Below, piece after piece: positions 24,837-33,257 of a DNA stretch of 64,000 bases. The stretch is from JAEYFP01 sp964579795 (GTDB lineage Bacteria > Bacillota > Clostridia > Lachnospirales > Lachnospiraceae): positions 1-64,000 of the forward strand of contig CAZOHM010000010.1 of NCBI GenBank assembly GCA_964579795.1. The letters run 5' to 3'. Position 1 is the first letter of the stretch; the number at the start of each line of letters is the position of its first letter. The translations under genes were made by a program, and so were the position numbers. The notes under the pieces were generated by a model that was not told the DNA's origin, searched no databases, and saw only the letters and a list, made by a program, of their open reading frames with translations.

Positions 24837-25766
24837 TTATTTTCCTAACAATTCTCCAGCTTCTGGATGATATCCCTTCAAAAAATCTGACACCAGCATT
24901 CTTTTTTTTCCTTCCAGCTGTAATTCCAGTATTCTCAGCTGTCCTGCTCCGGTATTCACACAGATTGCATCCGGCTCTATAGCTGCAATTGTTCCGGCTG
25001 CTCCAGTTGAATGTTTCTCGCTGACTGCAGCCCGCCAGATTTTTAATGTTTTTCCTTTATATTGTGTATAAGTACCGGGCCACGGATCCAATCCTCGTAC
25101 ATAACGTTCCAGTATCACTGCTTCCTTATCAAAATGCAGTTCTCCTAATGCTTTCGTCAAACGCTTGGCATAGCAGCTCTCTCCTACCTGTTTTTCAGGT
25201 ATCACAGACGCTGTCTCAATTCTGTCAAGTGCTTCAACACATAGCTCTGCACCGGCTTTTGCAAGCTTATCATACAGCGTTGTGCCTGTATCATCATCCG
25301 AAATAGGAACAACTGCCTTCATCAGTATATCTCCTGTATCCAGACCTGCGTCCATCTGCATAATGGTAACACCGGTTTCCTTTTCGCCGCACAAAATAGA
25401 CCACTGTATTGGAGCTGCCCCTCTGTATTTGGGGAGCAGTGAGGCATGCACATTAATACATCCAAAACGTGGCATATTCAATACTTCCTGCGAAAGCAGC
25501 TGACCAAATGCAGCAACAATAAAAATATCTGCATCATATTTTTTCAATTGTTCAACAGATTCCTGATTTCTGATTTTCTCAGGTTGAAAAACGGGAACTC
25601 CTGCCTGCTCAGCCAGTTTTTTTACAGGTGGCTTAGCAACCTCCTTGCCTCTTCCTTTTGGTTTATCCTGCTGGGTGACAACAGCAACCACTTCATGTCT
25701 GCTGTTTAATAATGCCGACAAAACAGATACCGCAAAATCTGGTGTTCCCATAAAAACTATTTTCAT
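24837..25766 (-). CDS. fmt: Methionyl-tRNA formyltransferase
   Basis: Transfers a formyl group from 10-formyl-THF to initiator Met-tRNA. The 309-residue protein starts MKIVFMGTPDFAVSVLSAL, has the active-site block CINVHASLLPKYRGAAPIQWS and DAGLDTGDIL, and a C-terminal OB-fold tRNA-binding domain. It overlaps def by 4 bases, so formylation and deformylation enzymes are translationally coupled. Confidence 0.98.
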   Translation of the reverse strand: MKIVFMGTPDFAVSVLSALLNSRHEVVAVVTQQDKPKGRGKEVAKPPVKKLAEQAGVPVFQPEKIRNQESVEQLKKYDADIFIVAAFGQLLSQEVLNMPRFGCINVHASLLPKYRGAAPIQWSILCGEKETGVTIMQMDAGLDTGDILMKAVVPISDDDTGTTLYDKLAKAGAELCVEALDRIETASVIPEKQVGESCYAKRLTKALGELHFDKEAVILERYVRGLDPWPGTYTQYKGKTLKIWRAAVSEKHSTGAAGTIAAIEPDAICVNTGAGQLRILELQLEGKKRMLVSDFLKGYHPEAGELLGK

Positions 25767-26257
25767 AATGATTCCTCTTCTTCCATGTCTGTATCTAAAT
25801 CTTCTGTACTTAAAAGCTTTCCTTCTACTTTCTCAACATACAGATGTCCATCCAGATGATCCAGCTCATGGCAAATAGCACGTGCCTTTAATTCCGTTCC
25901 CTCGACCTCAATCGGGTTCATATCAATATCATAGGCTAATGCTTTTGCGTAATTTGGTCTTGTCACAATTCCTGTTTTACCCGGTACGCTTAAGCAGCCC
26001 TCATTTCCGGTCTGTTCACCGGATGTTTCAATCAGTTTTGGATTCACCATAACAACCGGACCGTCTCCGGCATCTATCACTACAATTCTCTTTAGAATTC
26101 CTACCTGGGGCGCTGCAAGACCAACTCCGTCTGCAGCATACATCGTTTCCAGCATGTCCTCAGCAAGCATCTTAAGTCTTGGCGTCATTTCCTTTACTTC
26201 CTTGCACTGCTTTGTTAATACATCATCACCAATTTCTCTGATCGTTCTTAATGCCAT
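25763..26257 (-). CDS. def: Peptide deformylase
   Basis: Metalloenzyme that removes the N-formyl group from new proteins. The 164-residue protein has the three family motifs: GVGLAAPQVG (44-53), EGCLSVPG with metal ligand C88, and H130-E-L-D-H134. ATG at 26257 follows AGAGGAAAAGAAA; an ATG at 26302 in frame would overlap priA and lacks a ribosome site. Confidence 0.97.
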   Translation of the reverse strand: MALRTIREIGDDVLTKQCKEVKEMTPRLKMLAEDMLETMYAADGVGLAAPQVGILKRIVVIDAGDGPVVMVNPKLIETSGEQTGNEGCLSVPGKTGIVTRPNYAKALAYDIDMNPIEVEGTELKARAICHELDHLDGHLYVEKVEGKLLSTEDLDTDMEEEESL

Positions 26258-26291
26258 TTTCTTTTCCTCTTTCCGGTGTAGTTTCTTATTA

Positions 26292-28538
26292 TCAATATCC
26301 ATTTACAGGATCAAAATCAAATGTTACACGAATATCGTGCTGCTCGTTCATTTCCAGATATGTCTCTGCTATATCCTTTACCGATTTTAATTTCCTATAC
26401 TGACTTGATTTAATATATATCATTCTGCGGAAAATATCGCTGATTTTTCGCACTGTAGCATCAGCTGGTCCAATCATAGTTACCTCTTGTACCTCAGAAT
26501 TTTCTCTTATTATACCATTTTTTATCACAGCTGCCAAATGACTGCTGTATTCCTCTGTATGCTGCTCATCAGTACCTTCAATCAGAACTGCAAGCATATG
26601 TCCAACCGGTGGATAATCCATCAACATGCGATATCCGATTTCCTCGTTATAAAATGCCTGATAATCCTGTTTGGCAGCAGCAAGAATACTGTAATGATCC
26701 GGACTGTAAGTCTGAATGACTACTTCTCCTAAATGCTCCCCTCTCCCAGCACGACCAGCCGCCTGTGTCAGCAGCTGAAATGTCCTCTCTGCTGCTCTGT
26801 AATCATTCACATGAAGTGACATATCAGCAGCAAGTATTCCAACAAGTGTTACATACGGAAAATCATGACCCTTTACAATCATCTGTGTACCTACAAGAAT
26901 ATCTGCCTCACGATTGGCAAATGCACTTAAGATTTTATCATAGCCATCCTTTTTCCTCGTCGTATCAGCATCCATGCGAAGCACATTTGCGTATGGAAAA
27001 GTTTTTTTGATCTGCTGTTCAATCTGCTCTGTTCCTGCTTTCATACCACCAATAAATGAGGAACCACACTCCGGACATGCAGCTACATCCGGTTGTTCAT
27101 ACCCACAGTAATGGCATACAAGTCTGTTATTTCCATGCTTGGACAGCGACACATCACAGTGTGGACATTTCATAACATGTCCGCAGGAACGGCAGGATAC
27201 AAATCCCGCAAATCCACGCCTGTTTAAAAACAGCATCACCTGCTCTCCCTTTTTCAGACGATCTTCTATTTTGTCTTTTAGAAGTCGACTAAAAATTGAA
27301 CGGTTGCCTTCTTTTAATTCTGAACGCAGATCAACAATATCCACGTGTGGCAGTCTTGCCCCAAGTGCACGGCTGTCGAGTGAAAATAATTTATAGTCTC
27401 CCTGCTGTGCATGATAATACGCCTCAAGAGACGGCGTTGCAGAACCAAGTATCACCGAAGCTTGATGTAGCTTTGCAAGCTCCTGAGCTGTTTCTCTCGC
27501 ATGGTACTTTGGCATGGAATCACTTTTATAGGAAGGTTCATGTTCTTCATCAATAATGATTAATCCAAGACTGTCAAATGGCGTAAATAATGCTGATCTT
27601 GGTCCAATCATTACATCAATTTCATGATTTCTGGCACGTTCAAACTGGTCATACTTTTCTCCAGCTGACAGCCTGGAATGTAATGTGGAAACACGTTCTC
27701 CAAATCTGTTATAAAACCTTAATACAGTCTGATAGGTCAATGCGATCTCAGGAATCAATACAATTACCTGCTTACCGCTCTTTACAACAGCTTCAATAAT
27801 CTCCATATATATTTCCGTTTTACCACTTCCTGTAATACCTCTAATTAAATATGTCTTTCTGATATTTGCAAAATAATCAGCAAGTATTTCGTCCGCTATC
27901 GGCTGCTGATATTCGTTCAGTTTTGTCTTTTCAAAGGAAGACTCCCCCGAAAGCTTATTTCTGTATATTCTGGATGACTCTATCTGCAGTACTCCCTGTT
28001 CTTCCATTAGTCTGATAGAATCAGCAGAAATATTTAACTTTCCCGTCACAAGACGATAGTCGAGCTTTTTTTCTTTAATTAATTCAGACAACAGTCTTGC
28101 TCTTGCAGTCTGATGCTTCCTAATATAATAGGAAAGCTGCTCCTCTGCTTCTTCAAGCGGTATCCTAAGACTAACTATACGTTCTTCCTTCTCTTTGACC
28201 TTCTTTTTAATAGGAAGAACTGTCTTAAGTGCATTGATCATTGTCGATCCATAGTTTTCTTTTAGCCACCACGCAAGTTGTATCAGCTTTGACTCTACTA
28301 AATGTCCATTTCCCTCAATAGAAATTAACTCTTTTTGTTTTTCCGGTGCAAATTCAGCCTGATCGGTAATTTCCAAAACATATCCGTTAATCAGCCTGTT
28401 TCCTTTTCCAAATGGAATTGTAACATAATCTCCGATTGAAATTGAAGCCTGCAAAGACACAGGTATTTTATATTGAAAGGCTTTATCAATATTTTCATGT
28501 GAGATATTTACAATGATATTTGCATATTTTTTCTGCAT
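26292..28538 (-). CDS. priA: Primosomal replication restart helicase PriA
   Basis: 3'-to-5' helicase that reloads the replisome at stalled forks. The 748-residue protein has an N-terminal 3'-DNA-binding domain (QKKYANIIVNISHENIDKAF), a helicase core with Walker A RGITGSGKTEIYME and DEEH box, eight cysteines in two zinc sites (CRSCGHVMKCPHCD, CHYCG, CPECG) and the C-terminal helicase half. First gene of the long minus-strand operon. A TATAAT with a poor -35 lies about 20-30 bases upstream of the start. Confidence 0.97.
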   Translation of the reverse strand: MQKKYANIIVNISHENIDKAFQYKIPVSLQASISIGDYVTIPFGKGNRLINGYVLEITDQAEFAPEKQKELISIEGNGHLVESKLIQLAWWLKENYGSTMINALKTVLPIKKKVKEKEERIVSLRIPLEEAEEQLSYYIRKHQTARARLLSELIKEKKLDYRLVTGKLNISADSIRLMEEQGVLQIESSRIYRNKLSGESSFEKTKLNEYQQPIADEILADYFANIRKTYLIRGITGSGKTEIYMEIIEAVVKSGKQVIVLIPEIALTYQTVLRFYNRFGERVSTLHSRLSAGEKYDQFERARNHEIDVMIGPRSALFTPFDSLGLIIIDEEHEPSYKSDSMPKYHARETAQELAKLHQASVILGSATPSLEAYYHAQQGDYKLFSLDSRALGARLPHVDIVDLRSELKEGNRSIFSRLLKDKIEDRLKKGEQVMLFLNRRGFAGFVSCRSCGHVMKCPHCDVSLSKHGNNRLVCHYCGYEQPDVAACPECGSSFIGGMKAGTEQIEQQIKKTFPYANVLRMDADTTRKKDGYDKILSAFANREADILVGTQMIVKGHDFPYVTLVGILAADMSLHVNDYRAAERTFQLLTQAAGRAGRGEHLGEVVIQTYSPDHYSILAAAKQDYQAFYNEEIGYRMLMDYPPVGHMLAVLIEGTDEQHTEEYSSHLAAVIKNGIIRENSEVQEVTMIGPADATVRKISDIFRRMIYIKSSQYRKLKSVKDIAETYLEMNEQHDIRVTFDFDPVNGY

Positions 28539-28912
28539 TCTGTTTCTCCATCTGATTATATTACCGCCGGATTATCCAAACTATTCCGTTTGTAAGTGTA
28601 CCATAAGACCAAATTTCGTTCAATAAAAAACCCCTATTTCATCAATATCTTGTAGAACTTAATAAATAATTAATATTTTTTTCATATATCTTGAAACATT
28701 TTTGCTCATTAATCCGTTATAATAGGTATCAGAGAAGTTAATATTTGCCATATCATCCATTTCTTTCAAATCTGTAAGAATATAAATGACATATGTAACT
28801 TCTTTTTTATCTGTAAAACATATATATTCTTTATGTTGACAGATTTCAATAACTGTATTATTGTATTATTTGTTTGATACAGTTTTCTATATTACGGAAT
28901 CAGGAGGAAAAA
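28539..28912. other. Divergent gap between priA and the MacAB-like operon
   Basis: AT-rich 374-base stretch between divergent genes. It holds a good plus-strand promoter (28836-28864), a second plus-strand TATAAT near 28717 without a well-placed -35, and a minus-strand TATAAT close to the priA start. I see no open frame, RNA motif or clear operator palindrome. Confidence 0.6.
28836..28864 (+). promoter_or_regulatory. Promoter of the plus-strand MacAB-like operon
   Basis: TTGACA (28836-28841), a 17-base spacer and TATTGT (28859-28864). The -35 is perfect. The start would fall near 28871, about 40 bases ahead of the TTG start of the ATPase. Confidence 0.65.
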
Positions 28913-29617
28913 TTGAAAGCATTAATAAAAATCAAAGACATGTCAAAAATATATAACCCCGGCGAAAACGAAGTTCGGGCACTTAATCATGTCAGTTTAA
29001 CAATCAATCGTGGCGAATATGTTGCCATCATCGGACATTCTGGAAGTGGAAAATCCACATTAATGAACATGCTCGGCTGTTTAGATGTTCCGACCAGCGG
29101 TAAATATTATCTGGACGGACATGATGTTGCCGTTATGACAGATAACGAACTTTCTGATATTCGCAATCAGGAAATAGGCTTTATCTTTCAAGGTTTTAAT
29201 CTGATTGCAAGTTTGACAGCACTTGAAAATGTAGAGCTGCCGCTAATGTACCGCGGTATTTCACACACAAAGCGGGAAAAGCTTTCTATAACCGCACTAA
29301 AAAAAGTCGGTCTTGGTACAAGAATGCAGCATCTTCCGTCTGAGATGTCAGGCGGACAGCAACAGCGTGTTGCAATTGCCCGTGCGATTGCGCAGGCACC
29401 ACCAATTATTCTTGCAGACGAACCAACAGGTAATCTGGATTCACATTCTACAAAGGAAATCATTCAGATTTTAAAGGAACTGCACAAGGAAGGACGCACC
29501 GTTATTCTGATTACGCATGATAACGAGATTGCTGCCCACGCCAAAAGGGTTGTATTAATTAAAGATGGCGAAATCGAAAGGGATTATTATAATGAGGAGG
29601 ATTCAAATGAAGCGTAA
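28913..29617 (+). CDS. ABC exporter ATPase, MacB/LolD type
   Basis: Cytoplasmic ATPase of 234 residues that drives an FtsX-type permease. Motifs are Walker A GHSGSGKST, Q-loop GFIFQGFNL, signature MSGGQQQRVAIARA, Walker B IILADEPTGNLD and switch histidine ILITHDNE. Start is TTG at 28913, 5 bases after AGGAGG; the frame continues upstream without a ribosome site. Overlaps the next gene by 11 bases. In this family the ATPase, adaptor and permease extrude peptides, antibiotics or lipids, or act as mechanotransmitters rather than channels; the substrate here is unknown. Confidence 0.95.
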   Translation: MKALIKIKDMSKIYNPGENEVRALNHVSLTINRGEYVAIIGHSGSGKSTLMNMLGCLDVPTSGKYYLDGHDVAVMTDNELSDIRNQEIGFIFQGFNLIASLTALENVELPLMYRGISHTKREKLSITALKKVGLGTRMQHLPSEMSGGQQQRVAIARAIAQAPPIILADEPTGNLDSHSTKEIIQILKELHKEGRTVILITHDNEIAAHAKRVVLIKDGEIERDYYNEEDSNEA

Positions 29618-31358
29618 GAACACACCGGAAGCAGGACCGGCAGAACAGGAAACGAACGAGGTACAGAATACCGCTTCTGTCCAGCAATCAGAGGCTGATG
29701 ATGCTGGAGCAGAATTAAATACGGCGGATGCTTTGGAAGAGGATGAAGATGATCCTGACTTGGAAGAAATTTCTCTGACACCCAATAAAAATGATTCAAA
29801 GAAAAAAGGTAAAAAAACCGCCATTATCGTTAGCACTTTGTTAGTAGTTATTATTGCCGCAGCATGTATCGGAAGAAACGCACTTGCTTCTAATCAGGCA
29901 CTTTCCATTTCTGTTGCAGAAGTAGATACCGGCTCTGTAGAAGAAACAATCAGCACCTCAGGTTTAGTAAAGAGTGAACAGAAAAAGACCTATTATTCAC
30001 CCGTTGCAGCTACTATCGCAAACTGTGATCTGCAGGTTGGAGACAGCGTTACCTCCGGTCAGACTCTTGTAGCATTCGATACAACAGATCTTGAACTTGC
30101 CGCAGAAAAAGCCTCACTGACCGCTACCTCATCAAGTGCAGAATATAACCACAATCTTTCAGAAAGCTCTGAAAGCAAAAGTGACTACGAAATTGCTTCT
30201 GCAAATGTTGAGCTCTATAAATTATTAATTGTTGCACAGCGCGCATATGTCAATGATATCAAATATGCCATCGAAAATAAAACCTATGATGTTTCTCAGT
30301 CTGCACAATGTGTACGTGACAGTTTGGTTAAGAAAATAGATGCAAAAGGTGATGAATCTACTTCTGTGTCAAAGGAAATCAACAGTATTTCACAGAATTC
30401 CATTTCCAATCCGAACGATCCTGACCATCAGAGATATATCGACCTGCAAAATCGATTGGCTGATATTTCAAACGAAAAAACAAAACTGAGTAATGCGATG
30501 TCTAACACCTCCAGCCTTGTCAATACTTCTGAGAAAAACAAGCAGTTGGCTGAGGCACAGAATATGCTGTCCGATATGGAATCTTATCTCGCAAAAGATC
30601 AGTCTAAAATGGAAACGGCAGAAAAAGCAATTCTGGATGCAAATCAGAAAGAAAAATATAAAGCGGACGCTGACCTTTCAAAGCTTTCAGCCGCACAGGC
30701 AACCGACGATCTTTCACTTGCACAGGCCGGAATTCAATCTGACTTTACCGGTATTGTCACAGAAGTTCCCGCAGCAACTGGCTCTCTTGCTACAAAAGGT
30801 GGTGCTCTTCTGACCGTTGAAAGTACAGAAGATGTTTATGTTGATGTGACTATTACAAAATATAACTTAAGCAAAGTAGAAATCGGTCAGAACTGTGATA
30901 TTACTATTGCCGGGAACCCATACACTGGAAAGATTACACAAATTAATAAAAAAGCACAAAAGAATGATCAGGGAACACCAATTGTAACTGCAAAGGTTCA
31001 TATTGATAACCCAGATGAAACCATCTTTCTTGATGTGGAAGCAAAGGTAATTATTCACGTTGCAGAAGCAAATGATGCTGTACTAGCTCCTGTCGAAGCA
31101 ATCAACACAGACAATGACGGTATCTTCTGCTACATTGTAAAAGATGGTATTGTAGAAAGACGACAAATCGAATCCGGTGTAACTTCTGATACCTTTATTC
31201 AAATTACATCCGGTCTGTCTAAAGGTGATTTGCTTATTGATGACTACACCCTTCCTATAGAAGAAGGAATGAAAGTCAATCCGATTATGCCAACAGAAGA
31301 TGTAACTACTGACACCGGTGCCAAATCAGATACTGAGACTGATGCAGCTTCCAACTAG
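29607..31358 (+). CDS. HlyD/MacA-like membrane-fusion protein with acidic N-terminus
   Basis: Adaptor protein of 583 residues. An acidic cytoplasmic region (1-62) and a Lys cluster precede a membrane helix (71-88), then an extracytoplasmic biotinyl-lipoyl-like half (VEETISTSGLVKSE, YYSPVAATIANCDLQVGDSV), a long coiled coil (about 160-370) and the second lipoyl half and beta barrel (SDFTGIVTEVPAATGSLATK). It resembles RND/MacA adaptors, although a Gram-positive has no outer membrane; such adaptors in Firmicutes probably reach into the wall. ATG at 29607 follows AGGAGG. An acidic Thr/Asp tail ends the protein. Confidence 0.9.
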   Translation: MKRKNTPEAGPAEQETNEVQNTASVQQSEADDAGAELNTADALEEDEDDPDLEEISLTPNKNDSKKKGKKTAIIVSTLLVVIIAAACIGRNALASNQALSISVAEVDTGSVEETISTSGLVKSEQKKTYYSPVAATIANCDLQVGDSVTSGQTLVAFDTTDLELAAEKASLTATSSSAEYNHNLSESSESKSDYEIASANVELYKLLIVAQRAYVNDIKYAIENKTYDVSQSAQCVRDSLVKKIDAKGDESTSVSKEINSISQNSISNPNDPDHQRYIDLQNRLADISNEKTKLSNAMSNTSSLVNTSEKNKQLAEAQNMLSDMESYLAKDQSKMETAEKAILDANQKEKYKADADLSKLSAAQATDDLSLAQAGIQSDFTGIVTEVPAATGSLATKGGALLTVESTEDVYVDVTITKYNLSKVEIGQNCDITIAGNPYTGKITQINKKAQKNDQGTPIVTAKVHIDNPDETIFLDVEAKVIIHVAEANDAVLAPVEAINTDNDGIFCYIVKDGIVERRQIESGVTSDTFIQITSGLSKGDLLIDDYTLPIEEGMKVNPIMPTEDVTTDTGAKSDTETDAASN

Positions 31359-31393
31359 CAAGCTTCTGTAAGCAGATAAGGACTGGAGTTAAT

Positions 31394-32623
31394 ATGACAC
31401 AATTTATTGAATATCTCAAAATGGCAATTGCCAATATTAGATCAAATAAAGGACGCTCTCTGCTGACAATGCTTGGTATCATCATTGGCATATCTTCTGT
31501 TATCATGATTATCTCTATTGGTAACAGTGTAAAGAGTGGAATTAATGATGAATTGAACAGCTTTGCCGGCGGTCAGCTCTACATTAGCTTTGATACAAAA
31601 AAGCAAAAGGAAAGCCTGCTGGAATTTACACAGGATGATTTTGATGCCATTCAGGAAAAAGTGCCTCATGTAAAAGGCGTTACTCCTCAATACTATATGT
31701 ATGGCACTATCTCAGGCGCTAAAGGAAAAGATTTTGATGCAACTGTGACAGCCGGAACCGAGGGTTATCAGTACATAAACTCCGACCCGATTGTTAAAGG
31801 AACATATTTCACTCGACAGAATGTTGAAAATGGCGATCGAGGCTGTATTATTACAGAAAGCAATGCAAAAAAACTGTTTGGTACAACTGACAATGTAATC
31901 GGTATGCCTGTTGAAGTTACTCTATATGGTTCTACTGTCGAGCTGTATGTTATGGGAATACGAAAAGACAATACCTCTGCCATGATGAACATGATTACCG
32001 GAGATGCTGACAGAATCAAGATTGAAATGCCCTATTCAGTTTTGAATTCCTCCTTCGGATTTTATATTGAAGGATTTGACGGTGCATACATTATCGGAGA
32101 GGGGGCGGAATACTCTTCGGATATTTCAAAAGCCGCACTAAATCTGTTAGAAGCACGATATAATGTCAGAGGAGAAGGACTTTTCGTATTACAGGATTTC
32201 AATGATAATCTTTCTTCCATCAACAGCGTTCTTAATATTATTACAATGTTCGTAATCCTTGTTGCATCCATTTCTCTTCTCGTTGGTGGTATTGGTGTTA
32301 TGAACATCATGCTTGTATCAGTTACAGAGAGAACACGTGAAATAGGAATAAGAAAGGCACTGGGTGCAAGGACAGAATCCATTCTGACGCAGTTTCTGTC
32401 AGAATCAGCCATCATTACATTGATTGGTGGTATCATCGGCATTATAATTGGCATCGCCGGCGCAGCTGTTGTTTGCACAGCGATCGGTTACGCAGTAAAG
32501 ATTACAGTCAGTACAGTATTGATTGCCAGCCTGTTCTCCTCCTGTGTCGGCCTGTTCTTTGGTATCTATCCTGCAAAAAAAGCCGCCAAGCTAAATCCTA
32601 TCGAAGCATTAAGACACGAGTAA
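31394..32623 (+). CDS. FtsX/MacB-type ABC permease
   Basis: Permease of 409 residues with MacB topology: one N-terminal helix (about 20-42, GRSLLTMLGIIIGISSVIMI), a large extracytoplasmic MacB-core domain, and three C-terminal helices including the conserved TERTREIGIRKALGA loop after helix 2. Together with the two genes before it, it forms a full tripartite exporter. A strong terminator follows. Confidence 0.94.
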   Translation: MTQFIEYLKMAIANIRSNKGRSLLTMLGIIIGISSVIMIISIGNSVKSGINDELNSFAGGQLYISFDTKKQKESLLEFTQDDFDAIQEKVPHVKGVTPQYYMYGTISGAKGKDFDATVTAGTEGYQYINSDPIVKGTYFTRQNVENGDRGCIITESNAKKLFGTTDNVIGMPVEVTLYGSTVELYVMGIRKDNTSAMMNMITGDADRIKIEMPYSVLNSSFGFYIEGFDGAYIIGEGAEYSSDISKAALNLLEARYNVRGEGLFVLQDFNDNLSSINSVLNIITMFVILVASISLLVGGIGVMNIMLVSVTERTREIGIRKALGARTESILTQFLSESAIITLIGGIIGIIIGIAGAAVVCTAIGYAVKITVSTVLIASLFSSCVGLFFGIYPAKKAAKLNPIEALRHE

Positions 32624-32631
32624 CAATAATT

Positions 32632-32682
32632 AAAATAGCCAAACCAGGAGATACTCTAATATCATCCAGTTTGGCTATTTTT
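32632..32682. terminator. Bidirectional terminator between convergent genes
   Basis: AAAATAGCCAAAC (32632-32644) and GTTTGGCTATTTT (32669-32681) form a 13-bp perfect stem with T runs on both sides, suited to stopping transcription from the exporter operon on the plus strand and the small gene on the minus strand. Confidence 0.88.
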
Positions 32683-32692
32683 ATATATCAGA

Positions 32693-33028
32693 TTAACTAA
32701 GCTTTTGAAACTGGTACTGAAGCATCTCTATCACACGATCTGCATCCTGTGCATGCTCCATAAAAATAACAATCCCTTCTTTTGAATCCCATTTGTAAAT
32801 AAGCCCATATGGATCCTTTTCAATGGTATATTGAATTTCATTACCGTCTACTTGAAGAATCCTGCCATCTACTTCACCCTCAATGCTCTTTAACAGCATA
32901 ATAAATCCGTCCAACTCATCTCTGTAGTGATATCTCATATAGATTCTATTCTCTTCTACGGCTACAATCTCGTAATTCATCCTTTGCACACCATCCTGCA
33001 TATGTATTCTATCCAAAGTATAGCACAT
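32693..33028 (-). CDS. Unknown 111-aa protein
   Basis: I do not recognise the family. The protein is small, soluble and rich in beta strands (NYEIVAVEENRIYMRYHY, then LLKSIEGEVDGRILQVDGNE), with a C-terminal helix (DADRVIEMLQYQFQKL). It has no membrane segment. Start is uncertain: ATG at 33028 follows GGGAAG at 5-base spacing, while ATG at 33055 gives nine more residues without a ribosome site. It lies alone between the two exporter systems and ends at a shared terminator. Confidence 0.65.
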   Translation of the reverse strand: MCYTLDRIHMQDGVQRMNYEIVAVEENRIYMRYHYRDELDGFIMLLKSIEGEVDGRILQVDGNEIQYTIEKDPYGLIYKWDSKEGIVIFMEHAQDADRVIEMLQYQFQKLS

Positions 33029-33200
33029 TTTTTCTTCCCACATCAATCTTTTCATTATTTGTTAACGATTTGTTCAATTTTTACACATGTCAAGGACATA
33101 ATCCATTTGTATACTACTACTATAAACAAAAGAAATTATCGAAATCTTTTTCATAAATATGTGGGGCAGCCCACACCTCCCTCCAATAATGTTTTACATT

Positions 33201-33236
33201 AATAGAGTCCTGACATAAAACCGTCAGGACTCTATT
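33201..33236. terminator. Long hairpin after the TetR-linked exporter operon
   Basis: AATAGAGTCCTGAC (33201-33214) and GTCAGGACTCTATT (33223-33236) are a perfect 14-bp inverted repeat with an 8-base loop. It lies just beyond the stop of the minus-strand permease. The T run after it on that strand is poor, so it may act as a terminator or as a 3' mRNA stabiliser. A weaker small hairpin (TGTGGG/CCCACA near 33160-33175) lies beside it. Confidence 0.65.
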
Positions 33237-33257
33237 ATTATTCTAAAATTTCTTCTA

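Noticed and set aside
33160..33175. TGTGGG/CCCACA hairpin as a second terminator
   Set aside because: Short stem with no T run; the 14-bp hairpin beside it is the better candidate.
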